64,000 nt of DNA from Leifsonia shinshuensis (GCF_022606355.1 NZ_JAHHZQ010000003.1:558001-622000); one strand, 5' to 3'. Counted from the first letter of the stretch, positions 15,026-23,549 are shown. Numbers and translations are program-made. The notes: generated by a model not told the origin, from the letters alone.

Positions 15026-17187
15026 GGCTTCTCCGCTGGTCGGGAGTCGGCAGCCAGCGCCGCGGCGTCGTACTGCGCGTGGAACTGGTCGAGGAACTGG
15101 ACGGAGCGCGCGAAGTACACGAGCGCCGTGTCGGGGTCGATGACGACGCGGTGGCTGAGCATGCGGCCGTAGAGCAGACCGACGTGGAAGGGGAGGCTGC
15201 GCAGCTCGCTGGGCGTCAGGCGTTCCGCGGCCAGCGCCTCGGTCCATTCGGACAGCTCCTGGTAGCCCGCGGAACGGTACGACTCGAAGTCGATCTCGGC
15301 GCGTCCCGCAGCGCGGTCGATGCGCACCTCGGGCCGCTGGTCGCTCTCGTTGAGGAACTCGTAGCCTCCCCAGAGCGACTGGAAATGCCGGGCGAAGTCG
15401 AGCACCGGGCCGCGGACCTGATTGTCGTCGGACGGGTCGATGATGAGAACCCGGCCGCTCTCCTGGTCGATGAGCAGGTTGTCGATCGTGAGGTCGCCGT
15501 GGATCGCGGTCGACTCGCGGTACGTCTCCAGATCGGACCACGCCCTCTCGTCCGCGGTGATGTCGGCGAGCAGACGATGCAGATTCGGGTACTCCCGGCC
15601 CCGGATCACGACGGTGTCGCAGTCGAGGACGGCGGCGAGCTGTTCGTGCCGGGCTGCGGCTTGACCGAGCCGATCCGTCAGGCGATCACGGACGTATGTG
15701 GCCAGGGCCTCCGGATGCCGCTCCTCCGGACGGAGGTCGTAGACGTGATCGAACATCACGTTCCACACGTGGAGCAGCGCACGCCGCGAGGCGTCGGCCG
15801 GCGCCGTGTGCACATACCGGAACATGGTCGCCATGCGCGGATCGAACTCGATGTCGAAGAAGTAGTACCCGGGACCGTCGGCCTCGCTCAGCGCGCGCAC
15901 CATCGACGGCGTCTCGCTGTGCTTCTGCAGCCAGCGGTACTGCTGGGCCAGCTTCTCCCGATAGCGCTCGGGGACGACCTTGCGCACCCGGGTCTCGCCG
16001 TCGTCGCGGACGAGTGCGGTGACCGCATCCGACCCGCCCTTGAAGAAGCGCAGCACCTCGAGGTCGCTGGTCATCTCCAGCTTGTGCATGACCATGGCGA
16101 GGTCGTCTCTGCGCAGGAACGAGTCGACGAAGCTGGAGAGCTCGTGGTCTTTGCGCTGGCTCCTGTCGAGTCGGGCGATGGTCCCCGCCGAGGCGTCATC
16201 GTCGACGCGCCCGAAGAACGACCTGCTGAAGAGCCGGACCACGCCGTAGATCGCGGTGGGCAGATTCAGCACGGTCCAGATCACGAACGCGAGCGAGAGG
16301 ACCCAGATCGGGTCGGTGAGCGCGCCGACCGCGGTGAGATGCAGTCCGAGCTCCACGGTGTAGTCGGAGAGGAACGGCAGACCGAAGAGCGTCTCGGGGA
16401 AGACGAACGGGGCGAACACCCCGGCGCCGACCGGGCGGACCGCGGCTGTCGTGAACACGCGCTCCAGGATGATGTAGACCGCCAGGAGGTACCCGCTCCA
16501 CGACAGGACGAACGCGACGATGTACCGGATCACCTGGGACGGCGACCGGAGCAGCGCCTGGTAGCCATGGATGAGCGACCACGACGACATCCGGAGGCGA
16601 GCACGGGGTCCGTCGGCGAGCAGGCCGGTGAGGGCGAAGACCAGTCGCATGAGCACGCGGTTCTCGCGGACGAAGAGGACGAACGCCACGATGACCGCGA
16701 TCACGAGCACGAGCATCGGCACGGCGGCGCCGAGCACGTCGAACGACAGTCCCGAGACGGTGCCGAACACGAGAAGGGCGCCCGCCACGACCGCGACGTC
16801 GAGCAGGCGCTCGATGGCGATGGCGGTCGCGGTGTAGAGCAGGCTGATCCTCAGGCGGCGGCTGAGCACTCCCGCCCTGGCGATCTCGCCCGCACGGAAC
16901 GGCAACAGGATGTTGAACAGCACGCCGACCGCGAGGGCGTCCAGATGGTACCGGAGCTTGCCGGGGCGCGCCTGGTCCAGGACGGTCTTCGTACGGACCG
17001 CCCGTGCCACGTTGCCGAGGAGGACGAGGATCATCGCCACGCCGATCCAGAACAGGTCGAGCTGTGGAGGCCACGCGGCGAGGACGTCGATGATGTGCCC
17101 GGTGTTCGCCAGGCCGAACACGACGATCCCGACCACCGCCGTGACGAGGAGGCCGAGGCGGAGGCGGGAGCCCTTAGTTCTTCTCAT
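15022..17187 (-). CDS. Fusion of LPG-synthase-type membrane domain and aminoglycoside-phosphotransferase-like kinase
   Basis: A 721-residue two-part protein. The first ~340 residues contain about eight membrane helices of the lysylphosphatidylglycerol-synthase TM (flippase-like) family, with LLPFRAGEIARAG as a recognisable segment. The C-terminal ~350 residues form an APH/choline-kinase-like domain: the Brenner motif HGDLTIDNLL near residue 580 and IDPSDDNQVRGPVLDFAR supply the catalytic Asp and metal-binding Asp. This arrangement couples a lipid-linked export domain to a small-molecule kinase. The ATG at 17187 overlaps the HAD gene by 14 nt; an ATG-equivalent start at 17250 would overlap by 77 nt and was rejected. 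The substrate is unknown. Confidence 0.8.
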   Translation of the reverse strand: MRRTKGSRLRLGLLVTAVVGIVVFGLANTGHIIDVLAAWPPQLDLFWIGVAMILVLLGNVARAVRTKTVLDQARPGKLRYHLDALAVGVLFNILLPFRAGEIARAGVLSRRLRISLLYTATAIAIERLLDVAVVAGALLVFGTVSGLSFDVLGAAVPMLVLVIAVIVAFVLFVRENRVLMRLVFALTGLLADGPRARLRMSSWSLIHGYQALLRSPSQVIRYIVAFVLSWSGYLLAVYIILERVFTTAAVRPVGAGVFAPFVFPETLFGLPFLSDYTVELGLHLTAVGALTDPIWVLSLAFVIWTVLNLPTAIYGVVRLFSRSFFGRVDDDASAGTIARLDRSQRKDHELSSFVDSFLRRDDLAMVMHKLEMTSDLEVLRFFKGGSDAVTALVRDDGETRVRKVVPERYREKLAQQYRWLQKHSETPSMVRALSEADGPGYYFFDIEFDPRMATMFRYVHTAPADASRRALLHVWNVMFDHVYDLRPEERHPEALATYVRDRLTDRLGQAAARHEQLAAVLDCDTVVIRGREYPNLHRLLADITADERAWSDLETYRESTAIHGDLTIDNLLIDQESGRVLIIDPSDDNQVRGPVLDFARHFQSLWGGYEFLNESDQRPEVRIDRAAGRAEIDFESYRSAGYQELSEWTEALAAERLTPSELRSLPFHVGLLYGRMLSHRVVIDPDTALVYFARSVQFLDQFHAQYDAAALAADSRPAEKP

Positions 17188-17770
17188 CGCCGGACCAGTT
17201 GACGCGGATGACGGCCACGCCCGCGCGCTCTGCCGCCTCGATGCCGACATCGGAGTCCTCGAAGGTGACGCATTCCGCGGGGCGCAGGCCGACCGCTTCG
17301 ACCGCGAGGCTGTAGGCCTCCGGTTCGGGCTTCGAACGCTCGATGTCGTCGCCGCACACGATGAACGAGAACAGTCGCTCGAGCCCGTGGTGGGCGATGA
17401 CCGCGTCGACGCCGTCGCGCTTCGCGGTGGTGACGAGGGCGACGGGGACGCTCGATGCCCAGGTGCGCAGGAGCCGGACCAGCGGCTCGTTCAGCTCGGT
17501 CGTCCGCAGATAACCGGGATACCGACGCGCCTTCTCCGCTCGCACCTCGTCGATCTGCGCCCGGCTGAGTTCGGGCGCGACCAGCGGCAGGAAGTCACGG
17601 GAGTCGGCTCCCCACGTCGACAGGAACGTCTGCCAGGAGAAGTCGACGCCCACCGACGCGAGGGCGTCGCGGTACGCGCCGTAGTTCGCGCGCTTGGTCG
17701 AGACGAGGGTTCCGTCGAGGTCGGTGAAGACCGCGCGGACCGCTTGCTGCCCGGTGTCGAAACTCGTCAT
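17174..17770 (-). CDS. HAD-family hydrolase
   Basis: A 198-residue haloacid-dehalogenase-like phosphatase of the beta-phosphoglucomutase/phosphoglycolate group. Motif I is FTDLDGTL (nucleophile Asp and acid Asp), motif II is VTTAK near residue 113, and motif III/IV is KPEPEAY with FEDSDVGIEAA near residue 165. Cytosolic. First gene of the overlapping operon with the membrane-kinase fusion, GT2 and nucleotidyltransferase, so it probably dephosphorylates an intermediate of the same pathway. The ATG at 17770 is used; a start at 17809 would add unmatched residues. No ribosome binding site is obvious. Confidence 0.87.
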   Translation of the reverse strand: MTSFDTGQQAVRAVFTDLDGTLVSTKRANYGAYRDALASVGVDFSWQTFLSTWGADSRDFLPLVAPELSRAQIDEVRAEKARRYPGYLRTTELNEPLVRLLRTWASSVPVALVTTAKRDGVDAVIAHHGLERLFSFIVCGDDIERSKPEPEAYSLAVEAVGLRPAECVTFEDSDVGIEAAERAGVAVIRVNWSGDEKN

Positions 17771-17843
17771 GAAATACGAGCGTAAAGTACTCAAATAGCT
17801 GATTGCCACGTATTCAGGTCTAAAGCATCACGCTTTTCACCCG

Positions 17844-18272
17844 TCATCCGTCACCCCGATGCGTCGCGCGATCGACGACGGCGAAGATGGTGCGAACGGC
17901 GACGAAGTTGAGGGTGAAGGACAGTGGCAACGAGATCAGCTTCGCCAGAAGCTCCGGAAGCGCCAGCGCGTCGACGCCCCACTGGATGAGCCAGGAGAAG
18001 AGCAGGATGGACACCGCATACCAACCGAAGAACGCGAGCAATCCGCCGACGGTGTGCCGACCGGGGAAGACCATCCCCCGACTGAGGGCGTAGACGGCGA
18101 GCACCGAGACGCCGGCGCTCATCAGATTCGCGACACCGGCCGGGACGCCGGCCATCACCAGGAGCACGAACCCGCCCACATCGATCACCACGCCGACGAC
18201 CGTGGTCGACAGGAAGCGCACGAGCTGTCGGAGCAGCGGACCCATGCGCGATGTGAAATCTGAGATCAGCAT
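17844..18272 (-). CDS. GtrA-family membrane protein
   Basis: A 142-residue protein with four membrane helices and the GtrA pattern (LVRFLSTTVVGVVIDVGGFV near the start and NFVAVRTIFAV near the end). GtrA proteins help move polyprenyl-linked sugars across the membrane or assist glycosyl transfer to surface polymers. The ATG at 18272 is divergent from the large membrane protein, and the two promoters overlap. A second start at 18245 is possible. With the glycan operon downstream it forms part of a surface-glycosylation neighbourhood. Confidence 0.82.
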   Translation of the reverse strand: MLISDFTSRMGPLLRQLVRFLSTTVVGVVIDVGGFVLLVMAGVPAGVANLMSAGVSVLAVYALSRGMVFPGRHTVGGLLAFFGWYAVSILLFSWLIQWGVDALALPELLAKLISLPLSFTLNFVAVRTIFAVVDRATHRGDG

Positions 18273-18280
18273 GATCCATG

Positions 18281-18292
18281 TACAATACCGCA
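18281..18292 (+). promoter_or_regulatory. Leaderless -10 TACAAT of the large membrane protein
   Basis: TACAAT at 18281-18286, with 6 nt to the ATG at 18293. On the other strand TATTGT overlaps it and points to the divergent gtrA-like gene, so the two promoters compete for the same site. Confidence 0.55.
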
Positions 18293-20008
18293 ATGCGAAT
18301 TCTGACGCGCCCCGTACTCTCGTCAGGGGTCCTCGCCCTCGTGATCGGCGTGCCACTCATCGTGCTGGCGTCGATCGTCGCATTCGATCCGCCGTTCGCG
18401 GCCGCCTTGCCGACAGACCTCGGCAGTCAGGACTTCTCGCCTTCTCCCGAATTCATCAGGATCGCCAGGGTCGTCATCTGGTTCGGCATCCGCGGGCTCT
18501 TCCTCCTGCTCCTCGCGGTGGCGATCTACTTCGCACGACCCTTCTTCGCGAAGGTTCGCAGCGGCGACCCGGTCTACCGCCGCTGGCTCGTGGTCGCCCT
18601 GGTGCTCGTCGGCGTCAACGCGATCGTGCTGCTGCTGATGTGGCCGGGGTTCTGGGTCTACGACGAGTTCTACGTGCTCACCGACGTCCAGGAGAACTGG
18701 CTGGGCACGTGGCAGCACATCTTCACGAGCGTCTATTTCGCGGTCGCCCTCAACCTCATCCCGACCCCGGTCGGAATCGTCATCGTCCAGTTCGTGTTCG
18801 GGTCCTTCGTCGCGGGGTACGTCGTGGCGCGGTCGTGGTCGCTCGTGCCGCGGGCACGGCTCGCCTATCTCCTCGTCATCCCGTTCCTGTTCTTCCCCGT
18901 CCTCCTGTTCAACCAGTACCCGATCCGGGTCACGATGATGGCCTACATCGAACTCGCCGTCCTCTTCCGGGTACTGGTCATCCATCTGCGTCGCGACCTG
19001 GTGACCGACCGCTACCGCGAGTTCTTCTTCCTCACGACGGCGATCACCGTGGCGGCGTTCTGGCGGTCGGAGGCGGCGTTCCTGCTCGTACTGATCCCCG
19101 TTCTGGCGATCTCGCTCCGGGTCTTCCGGCCACGGAAAGTCGGCGTCCCGGCACGCAAAGCGGTCGCCGCCCTCATCGCGACCGGGCTCGTGTTCACCGG
19201 GCTCGCCGGTGTCAGCGCCGCCACCACGAGCCCGCGGTACGCGGTCACGGCCGTGTACAACCCGCTCGCGGTGATGCTGCAGGGCGATCTCGGCGGACCG
19301 AACCTCGAGCGCAACCTGGCGGCGATCGACCGGGTCGTCGACCTCGACATCGTGAAACGCGACCCGAACATCTACAACATCCCGACCTTCTTCACCAAGA
19401 AGGTGCTCCGGGCCGACTATCGAGCCCACCTCACCGAGTTCGAGCTCGCCTACGCCTCCCTCGTCGCAGAGAACCCCGGAGCGTTCCTGCACGCGAGGAT
19501 GCAGACGTTCCTGGCGACGAACGCCATCGGCCGTGTGCCCGTGGAGCGGACTCTGGGCGGGGACTTCCTCATCAGCGGTATGGCCCAGGGATACATCGAC
19601 GAGTTCGAGGCGCGGAACCCTCTGGCCGTCCCGATCTCGGACGACGTCCGGCTGGCCACGGTCCGCGCGCTGCTCACGGTTTCGGACGATGCGGAGTTCA
19701 CGTCGCTCACGCCGGTCGTCTGGAACGTCATCCCTGCGGTGCTCCTGGTGATCCTCTCGTTCGTCGTGGCGTTGATCCGGCGGCGCTGGATGTTCGCGAC
19801 GGTCTTCGGGCTGCTGATCGCGCAGGCCGGGATCACCTTCGCGACCGCCCCCGCGAACTTCTTCATGTACTACTGGGCGATCTACCTCGCAGGGTGGGTG
19901 CTGGTCGGATTCTTCGCCATCGGTCTGGTGCGTGCACGAGCCCCGAGAGGAGGGGACGCGGCGGCGGACCTCACTCCCGCCGCCACGACCCCTGCCCCGT
20001 CACGCTGA
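18293..20008 (+). CDS. Large multi-spanning membrane protein (glycosyltransferase-like, unassigned)
   Basis: A 571-residue protein with about eleven to twelve predicted membrane helices and one large extracytoplasmic region between roughly residues 300 and 460. The arrangement and the WPGFWVYDEFYVL motif near residue 120, with an acidic pair after the second helix group, resemble membrane glycosyltransferases of the GT-C type and DUF6020-like proteins, though I cannot fix the family. The ATG at 18293 sits 6 nt behind a TACAAT box (leaderless); the in-frame ATG at 18278 precedes the -10 box and is rejected. Its last 9 bases overlap the convergent ABC permease gene. A cell-wall glycan role is inferred from gtrA and the neighbouring operon. 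Confidence 0.65.
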   Translation: MRILTRPVLSSGVLALVIGVPLIVLASIVAFDPPFAAALPTDLGSQDFSPSPEFIRIARVVIWFGIRGLFLLLLAVAIYFARPFFAKVRSGDPVYRRWLVVALVLVGVNAIVLLLMWPGFWVYDEFYVLTDVQENWLGTWQHIFTSVYFAVALNLIPTPVGIVIVQFVFGSFVAGYVVARSWSLVPRARLAYLLVIPFLFFPVLLFNQYPIRVTMMAYIELAVLFRVLVIHLRRDLVTDRYREFFFLTTAITVAAFWRSEAAFLLVLIPVLAISLRVFRPRKVGVPARKAVAALIATGLVFTGLAGVSAATTSPRYAVTAVYNPLAVMLQGDLGGPNLERNLAAIDRVVDLDIVKRDPNIYNIPTFFTKKVLRADYRAHLTEFELAYASLVAENPGAFLHARMQTFLATNAIGRVPVERTLGGDFLISGMAQGYIDEFEARNPLAVPISDDVRLATVRALLTVSDDAEFTSLTPVVWNVIPAVLLVILSFVVALIRRRWMFATVFGLLIAQAGITFATAPANFFMYYWAIYLAGWVLVGFFAIGLVRARAPRGGDAAADLTPAATTPAPSR

Positions 20009-20824
20009 GCGCTGGTACACGCGGAAGGCGCTGGTCGCGAGGGCCGCCATGATCACCGCGAGGGCGGCGAGGAGACCGGCGTGACCCCAGAGGGCGGCCC
20101 AGTCGGGATGCGCGCTGAGCGCCTCCCGGCCGACGATGACGGCCCACTCGAACGGGTTGTACGCTGCGACGTTCCGCACCCACTCCGGTGACAGCTTCGT
20201 GTTCATGATCGCCGAGCTGAGGAACATCAGCGGCAGCGTGATGAGCTGCGAGATACCGATCAGCGCGGTCTGATCACGGGCGAGCAGTGCCACGGCGTTC
20301 GAGAACGAGCAGAACACCGCGGTGAGCAGCACGACGCCGAGCAGGAGCAGCAGCATCCCGCCGAGGCCGCCGTCGAACCGCGCTCCCGCCCAGAACGCGA
20401 TCCCCACGACGATGAGCGACTGCACGACGGCGAGGATCGACTGGTAGACCAGCGTCGAGACGATCATGGCTCCGCGATTGGTGGGCGAGGTGAGGAAGCG
20501 GTCCATCACCCCGCGATCCATGTCCTGGATGTAGACCGTTCCCGACCACGCGCTGCCGAACAGCGCGAGCATCATCACGATGCCCGGCGTCAAGTACTCC
20601 AGGTAGCTCTGCCCGACCCCGAAGCCGGGGATCTCTGTCACGGACTTGAAGAGCTGCCCGAAGAGCAGCAGCCAGATCACCGGCTGCACCAGGTTCATCA
20701 CGAGGAACGCCGGCATCCGGATGGCCCAGCGGAGCTGGCGTCCGGTGAGCAGGGCGGTGTGGGTCGGGAACGTCGGGCCCACGCGGCGGTGGGTCGCTGT
20801 GGTCACGGTGCCGATGGCGGTCAT
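20000..20824 (-). CDS. ABC-2 type transporter permease (drug/antibiotic export)
   Basis: A 274-residue membrane protein of the DrrB/ABC-2 permease family with six helices. The typical segments YLEYLTPGIVMM and MDRGVMDRFLTSPTNRGAM precede the central helices, and YNPFEWAVIVGRE lies near the end. It pairs with the ATPase encoded directly upstream; the ATG overlaps that stop codon (ATGA). Together they would export a hydrophobic compound such as an antibiotic. The 3' end overlaps the convergent membrane protein gene by 9 nt. Confidence 0.88.
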   Translation of the reverse strand: MTAIGTVTTATHRRVGPTFPTHTALLTGRQLRWAIRMPAFLVMNLVQPVIWLLLFGQLFKSVTEIPGFGVGQSYLEYLTPGIVMMLALFGSAWSGTVYIQDMDRGVMDRFLTSPTNRGAMIVSTLVYQSILAVVQSLIVVGIAFWAGARFDGGLGGMLLLLLGVVLLTAVFCSFSNAVALLARDQTALIGISQLITLPLMFLSSAIMNTKLSPEWVRNVAAYNPFEWAVIVGREALSAHPDWAALWGHAGLLAALAVIMAALATSAFRVYQRSA

Positions 20825-21834
20825 GATGCGGTCTCCAGAACGTGCTCGGCGGACTCCTGGGCCCGCGTGAAGGTGCGGCCGGTGTGCCGCAGATAGACGT
20901 CGTCCAGGCTGGGCCGGGCGACCGTCGCGGAGGCGACGGTCACGGCCGCGGCCTCCAGCGAGGCGAGCGCTGCGGGAAGGGTGGCGGCGCCGTTGTCGGC
21001 ACGCGCGCGCAGGGTCCGCCCGTCGCCGCCGACCTCGCGGAGGGCGTCGACGCGTTCGAGCGCGGTGAGCGCTGCGAACGGATCGGCGTCGGGCGCCAGC
21101 TCGACGATCACGGCGTCGCCGCGGAGACCGTTCTTCAGCTCCTCCGGTGTGCCTCCCACCACGATCCGGCCGTGGTCGACGATCGCCAGCCGGTCGGCCA
21201 GTCGGTCGGCCTCGTCCAGGTAGTGGGTGGTGAGCAGCACGGTGAGGTTCTCGGAGGCGGTCATCCGCTCGAGCTCCGCCCACAGTTCGGCGCGCGCCTC
21301 GGGGTCGAGGCCGGTGGTCGGCTCGTCGAGGAACAGCACCTGCGGGTGGTGCATGAGGCCGATGGCGACGTCGAGCTTGCGGGCCATGCCGCCCGAGTAG
21401 GTCTTGACCTGGCGCCGGGCGTGCTCGGCCAGGCCGAAGCGGTCGAGGAGCTCGGCCGCACGCGCCCGGGCGCCGCGCCCGCTCATCCCCTGGAGCCGCC
21501 CGGCGAGCACGAGGTTCTCGGCCCCCGTGTCGTTCGGGTCGGAGACGGGCTTCTGCGCGACGAAGCCGATGGCTCGGCGCACCCGGCCCGGGTTCCTGGT
21601 GACGTCGATCCCGGCGACGAACGCCGTGCCGGAGTCGGCTCTCGCCAGCGTGGACAGGATCTTCATCGTGGTGGACTTGCCCGCCCCGTTGGGGCCGAGC
21701 AGTCCGAAGACGGTGCCGGAGGCGACCTCGAAGCCGAGATCGTCGACGGCGCGGATGACCGGCTTGCCCCGGCCTCCGCTGTAGGACTTGACGAGGTGCT
21801 CGGCGACGAGCGCCGAGCCGTTCTGTGATGCCAC
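20821..21834 (-). CDS. ABC transporter ATP-binding protein, DrrA-like
   Basis: A 337-residue ATPase of the daunorubicin-resistance (DrrA) type. Walker A is GPNGAGKST, the signature is YSGGMARKLD, Walker B is VLFLDEPTTGLD and the H-loop is in TTHYLDEADRL. The extra C-terminal ~90 residues match the DrrA-specific domain. The GTG at 21834 was chosen because AAAGGAAG lies 6-7 nt upstream; an earlier GTG at 21864 lies before that site. Together with the permease it forms an exporter, and the PadR gene upstream on the same strand is a likely regulator. Confidence 0.9.
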   Translation of the reverse strand: MASQNGSALVAEHLVKSYSGGRGKPVIRAVDDLGFEVASGTVFGLLGPNGAGKSTTMKILSTLARADSGTAFVAGIDVTRNPGRVRRAIGFVAQKPVSDPNDTGAENLVLAGRLQGMSGRGARARAAELLDRFGLAEHARRQVKTYSGGMARKLDVAIGLMHHPQVLFLDEPTTGLDPEARAELWAELERMTASENLTVLLTTHYLDEADRLADRLAIVDHGRIVVGGTPEELKNGLRGDAVIVELAPDADPFAALTALERVDALREVGGDGRTLRARADNGAATLPAALASLEAAAVTVASATVARPSLDDVYLRHTGRTFTRAQESAEHVLETAS

Positions 21835-21869
21835 GGGTGGCTTCCTTTCATCTCGGGCAGCCACCGCGC

Positions 21870-21890
21870 GGGCATATCATGGACATGCCC
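21870..21890. promoter_or_regulatory. Imperfect palindrome upstream of the ABC exporter
   Basis: GGGCATATCATGGACATGCCC has 6-bp arms (GGGCAT/ATGCCC) with a partly symmetric centre. It contains an ATGT-N-ATAT-like core on the minus strand and sits 36 bp upstream of the drrA-like start, a fitting place for a PadR operator. Confidence 0.4.
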
Positions 21891-21936
21891 TCGGTGACTG
21901 TTGACGCAGGTTCCGTGAGGAACGATCGAAGGTGTG

Positions 21937-21968
21937 GATGGCCGGAGAGTTGCCGCTCTCCGGCCATC
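21937..21968 (-). terminator. Strong hairpin after the padR gene
   Basis: Perfect 13-bp arms GATGGCCGGAGAG / CTCTCCGGCCATC with a 6-nt loop, between the padR stop and the ABC exporter start. It should end or attenuate padR transcription so that the exporter has its own control. Confidence 0.7.
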
Positions 21969-22011
21969 GTTCTGTGTATGTCGTTCGGGTGTGTCTCGTT
22001 CGGACGCCGGG

Positions 22012-22692
22012 CTATGTGCCCAGCAGCTCGGTCACCTCCTGCCCGAAGTCGCCCGCCGCGATCCCTTCCCGGATCTCGGCCATGTCGTATCCCTGGCCGA
22101 ACAGCTCCCAGAGCCGCTCCCACCAGTCGATGCCGCCGAGCGAGCGGTCGCGGATGCGGGCGGCCAGGTCGGCGACGAACGCCCGCTCGGCCTCCATGAT
22201 CGCGACGCGATACGAGGACTCGATCATGAAGAGCTCCGGGAGCGGGTAGGCGAGCGCCTGCTCGTGTGACCGACGCCGCTCGGCGAGGTCGGCGTCGAGC
22301 AGATCGCGCCGCCGCTCGAGGAGGTCGGCGGCGACCTGCGGAGCGAGCAGGGGCAGGAGCGAGAGCCCGGTCTCGATGGCCGGATACTCCTTGACGGGGA
22401 ACGCGATCAGCTCGCGCATCCACTCGTCGGCTTCGGTGCGGCCGGCCTCGGTGATCTCATACACCACACGCTCCGGGCGGTTGCCCTCGCGCTCCGTCTG
22501 CGCGACCTGGATGAAGCCGTGCTTCTCGAGGGACTTGATGACGGCGTAGAGCGAGCCGAAGTTGAGTCGGATGCTGTCTTCTTTGCCGCGCTCGCGCATC
22601 GTGGTCGTCATCTCGTAGGGATACATCGGCTTCTCCCACAAGCACGCCAGGACGGCCAGTGCCAGCGGGTTCGACACCGCACGCTTCGCCAT
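22012..22692 (-). CDS. PadR-family transcriptional regulator
   Basis: A 226-residue PadR regulator with the long C-terminal helical (Vir_act_alpha_C) domain. The N-terminal winged helix begins NPLALAVLACLWEKPMYPYEM, and the wing contains LNFGSLYAVIKSLEKHGFI and the REGNRPERVVYEITEAG segment. Such proteins repress their own gene and a nearby exporter and release DNA on binding a drug-like ligand. The ATG at 22692 has a GGAGGTGAGCA site. A perfect 8-bp inverted repeat (22702-22727) overlaps its promoter. Confidence 0.9.
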   Translation of the reverse strand: MAKRAVSNPLALAVLACLWEKPMYPYEMTTTMRERGKEDSIRLNFGSLYAVIKSLEKHGFIQVAQTEREGNRPERVVYEITEAGRTEADEWMRELIAFPVKEYPAIETGLSLLPLLAPQVAADLLERRRDLLDADLAERRRSHEQALAYPLPELFMIESSYRVAIMEAERAFVADLAARIRDRSLGGIDWWERLWELFGQGYDMAEIREGIAAGDFGQEVTELLGT

Positions 22693-22701
22693 TGCTCACC
22701 T

Positions 22702-22727
22702 CCGAATACTTTGTTCAGAGTATTCGG
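22702..22727. promoter_or_regulatory. PadR operator candidate upstream of padR
   Basis: Perfect arms CCGAATAC (22702-22709) and GTATTCGG (22720-22727) with a 10-nt spacer. It ends 2 nt before the ribosome binding site of padR, so bound protein would block transcription of the gene itself. Confidence 0.6.
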
Positions 22728-22780
22728 TTTCGGGTAAGTTGTCCACCCTGCTCTGCGGATGCACGTGGTGTTCGCCGCGG

Positions 22781-23467
22781 TCAGGAAGGCGATCCGTCGA
22801 TTCCGTCGATGAGCACACGGATCGCGAAGTCGCGCCGCGCCTGCTCGTTCGGGGTCGTCAAGAGGGCGGCGTGTTGCCGGATGCGGGGAAACCGCTCGGG
22901 GTCGGCATGCTCGTAGGCCGTTTGCACGTGCGCCCGTTCTCCCTCGCCCCGATTGCCGCTCGAGCGGACTGTTCGCTCGAGCGCGGACGAGGCAGCGAAC
23001 TGCGCGATGAGATCCACAGCAAGCGCGGCACGGCCGGCCGGGACACCGCCTGCTTCCATGAGCGCGAGTTCGTGCTCGGCGAGTCGGAGTGCGCCAGGGA
23101 GCACGGGGATCGTGCCGAGCGCGACGGAACCGAGCCCCGGGTACTGCTCCAAGGTCGTGATCGTATTGACGATCGTGGCAGCGAGGGCCGCCCGCCAGCC
23201 ATCCGCATCGTCGTCAGCGTCGATGAGCTGCACCTGCGCGTATGCGGCATCCAGCACGTGTTCGAGGAGCTCGTCTCGGCCTGCGAAGTAGGCATACAAC
23301 GACGCCGGACCGGTTTCCACCTGCTCAGCAACCTGCCGAAGCGCCACCGCATCCACGCCATGCTGCTGGATGAGGCGCAGCGCTGCCGCCACGATCGACT
23401 CCGCCGTGAGGGGAGACTTCGCCCCACGACCACGCCGCACGGCCGCGGCTTCTCGACGTTCATGCAC
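22781..23467 (-). CDS. TetR-family transcriptional regulator
   Basis: A 228-residue TetR regulator. The HTH is in the N-terminal ~50 residues, from LTAESIVAAALRLIQQHGVD through LRQVAEQVETGPASLYAYFA, and a TetR_C-type helical domain follows. The GTG start at 23467 lies 6 nt after a minus-strand TAGTGT -10, so the mRNA is likely leaderless. The gene is divergent from an NAD(P)-binding protein, and the 82-bp gap holds two copies of CGAAC-N3-GTTCG. It very likely represses both genes in response to a small molecule. Confidence 0.9.
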   Translation of the reverse strand: MHERREAAAVRRGRGAKSPLTAESIVAAALRLIQQHGVDAVALRQVAEQVETGPASLYAYFAGRDELLEHVLDAAYAQVQLIDADDDADGWRAALAATIVNTITTLEQYPGLGSVALGTIPVLPGALRLAEHELALMEAGGVPAGRAALAVDLIAQFAASSALERTVRSSGNRGEGERAHVQTAYEHADPERFPRIRQHAALLTTPNEQARRDFAIRVLIDGIDGSPS

Positions 23468-23483
23468 GCCCCGACACTACCAC

Positions 23484-23531
23484 TTGACACGAACGGTGTT
23501 CGCAACGAATACTGTTCGCGAACGTTGTTCG
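23484..23531. promoter_or_regulatory. TetR operator array with promoter
   Basis: TTGACA at 23484-23489 and a weak AATACT -10 at 23508-23513 form the plus-strand promoter. Two 13-bp sites, CGAACGGTGTTCG (23490-23502) and CGAACGTTGTTCG (23519-23531), flank the -10, and a palindrome GTTCGCGAAC (23514-23523) lies at the start of the second. Confidence 0.7.
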
Positions 23532-23549
23532 TGAATAGAGGAGTGTGCA

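Noticed and set aside
15079-17202. Long plus-strand open frame opposite the membrane-kinase fusion
   Set aside because: Composition is typical of antisense frames (rich in Glu, Arg, His, Asp) and no motif is recognisable.
20480-20500. GTGAGGAAGCG string resembling an arm of the palindromic repeat
   Set aside because: It lies inside the ABC permease coding sequence and has no complementary arm nearby.
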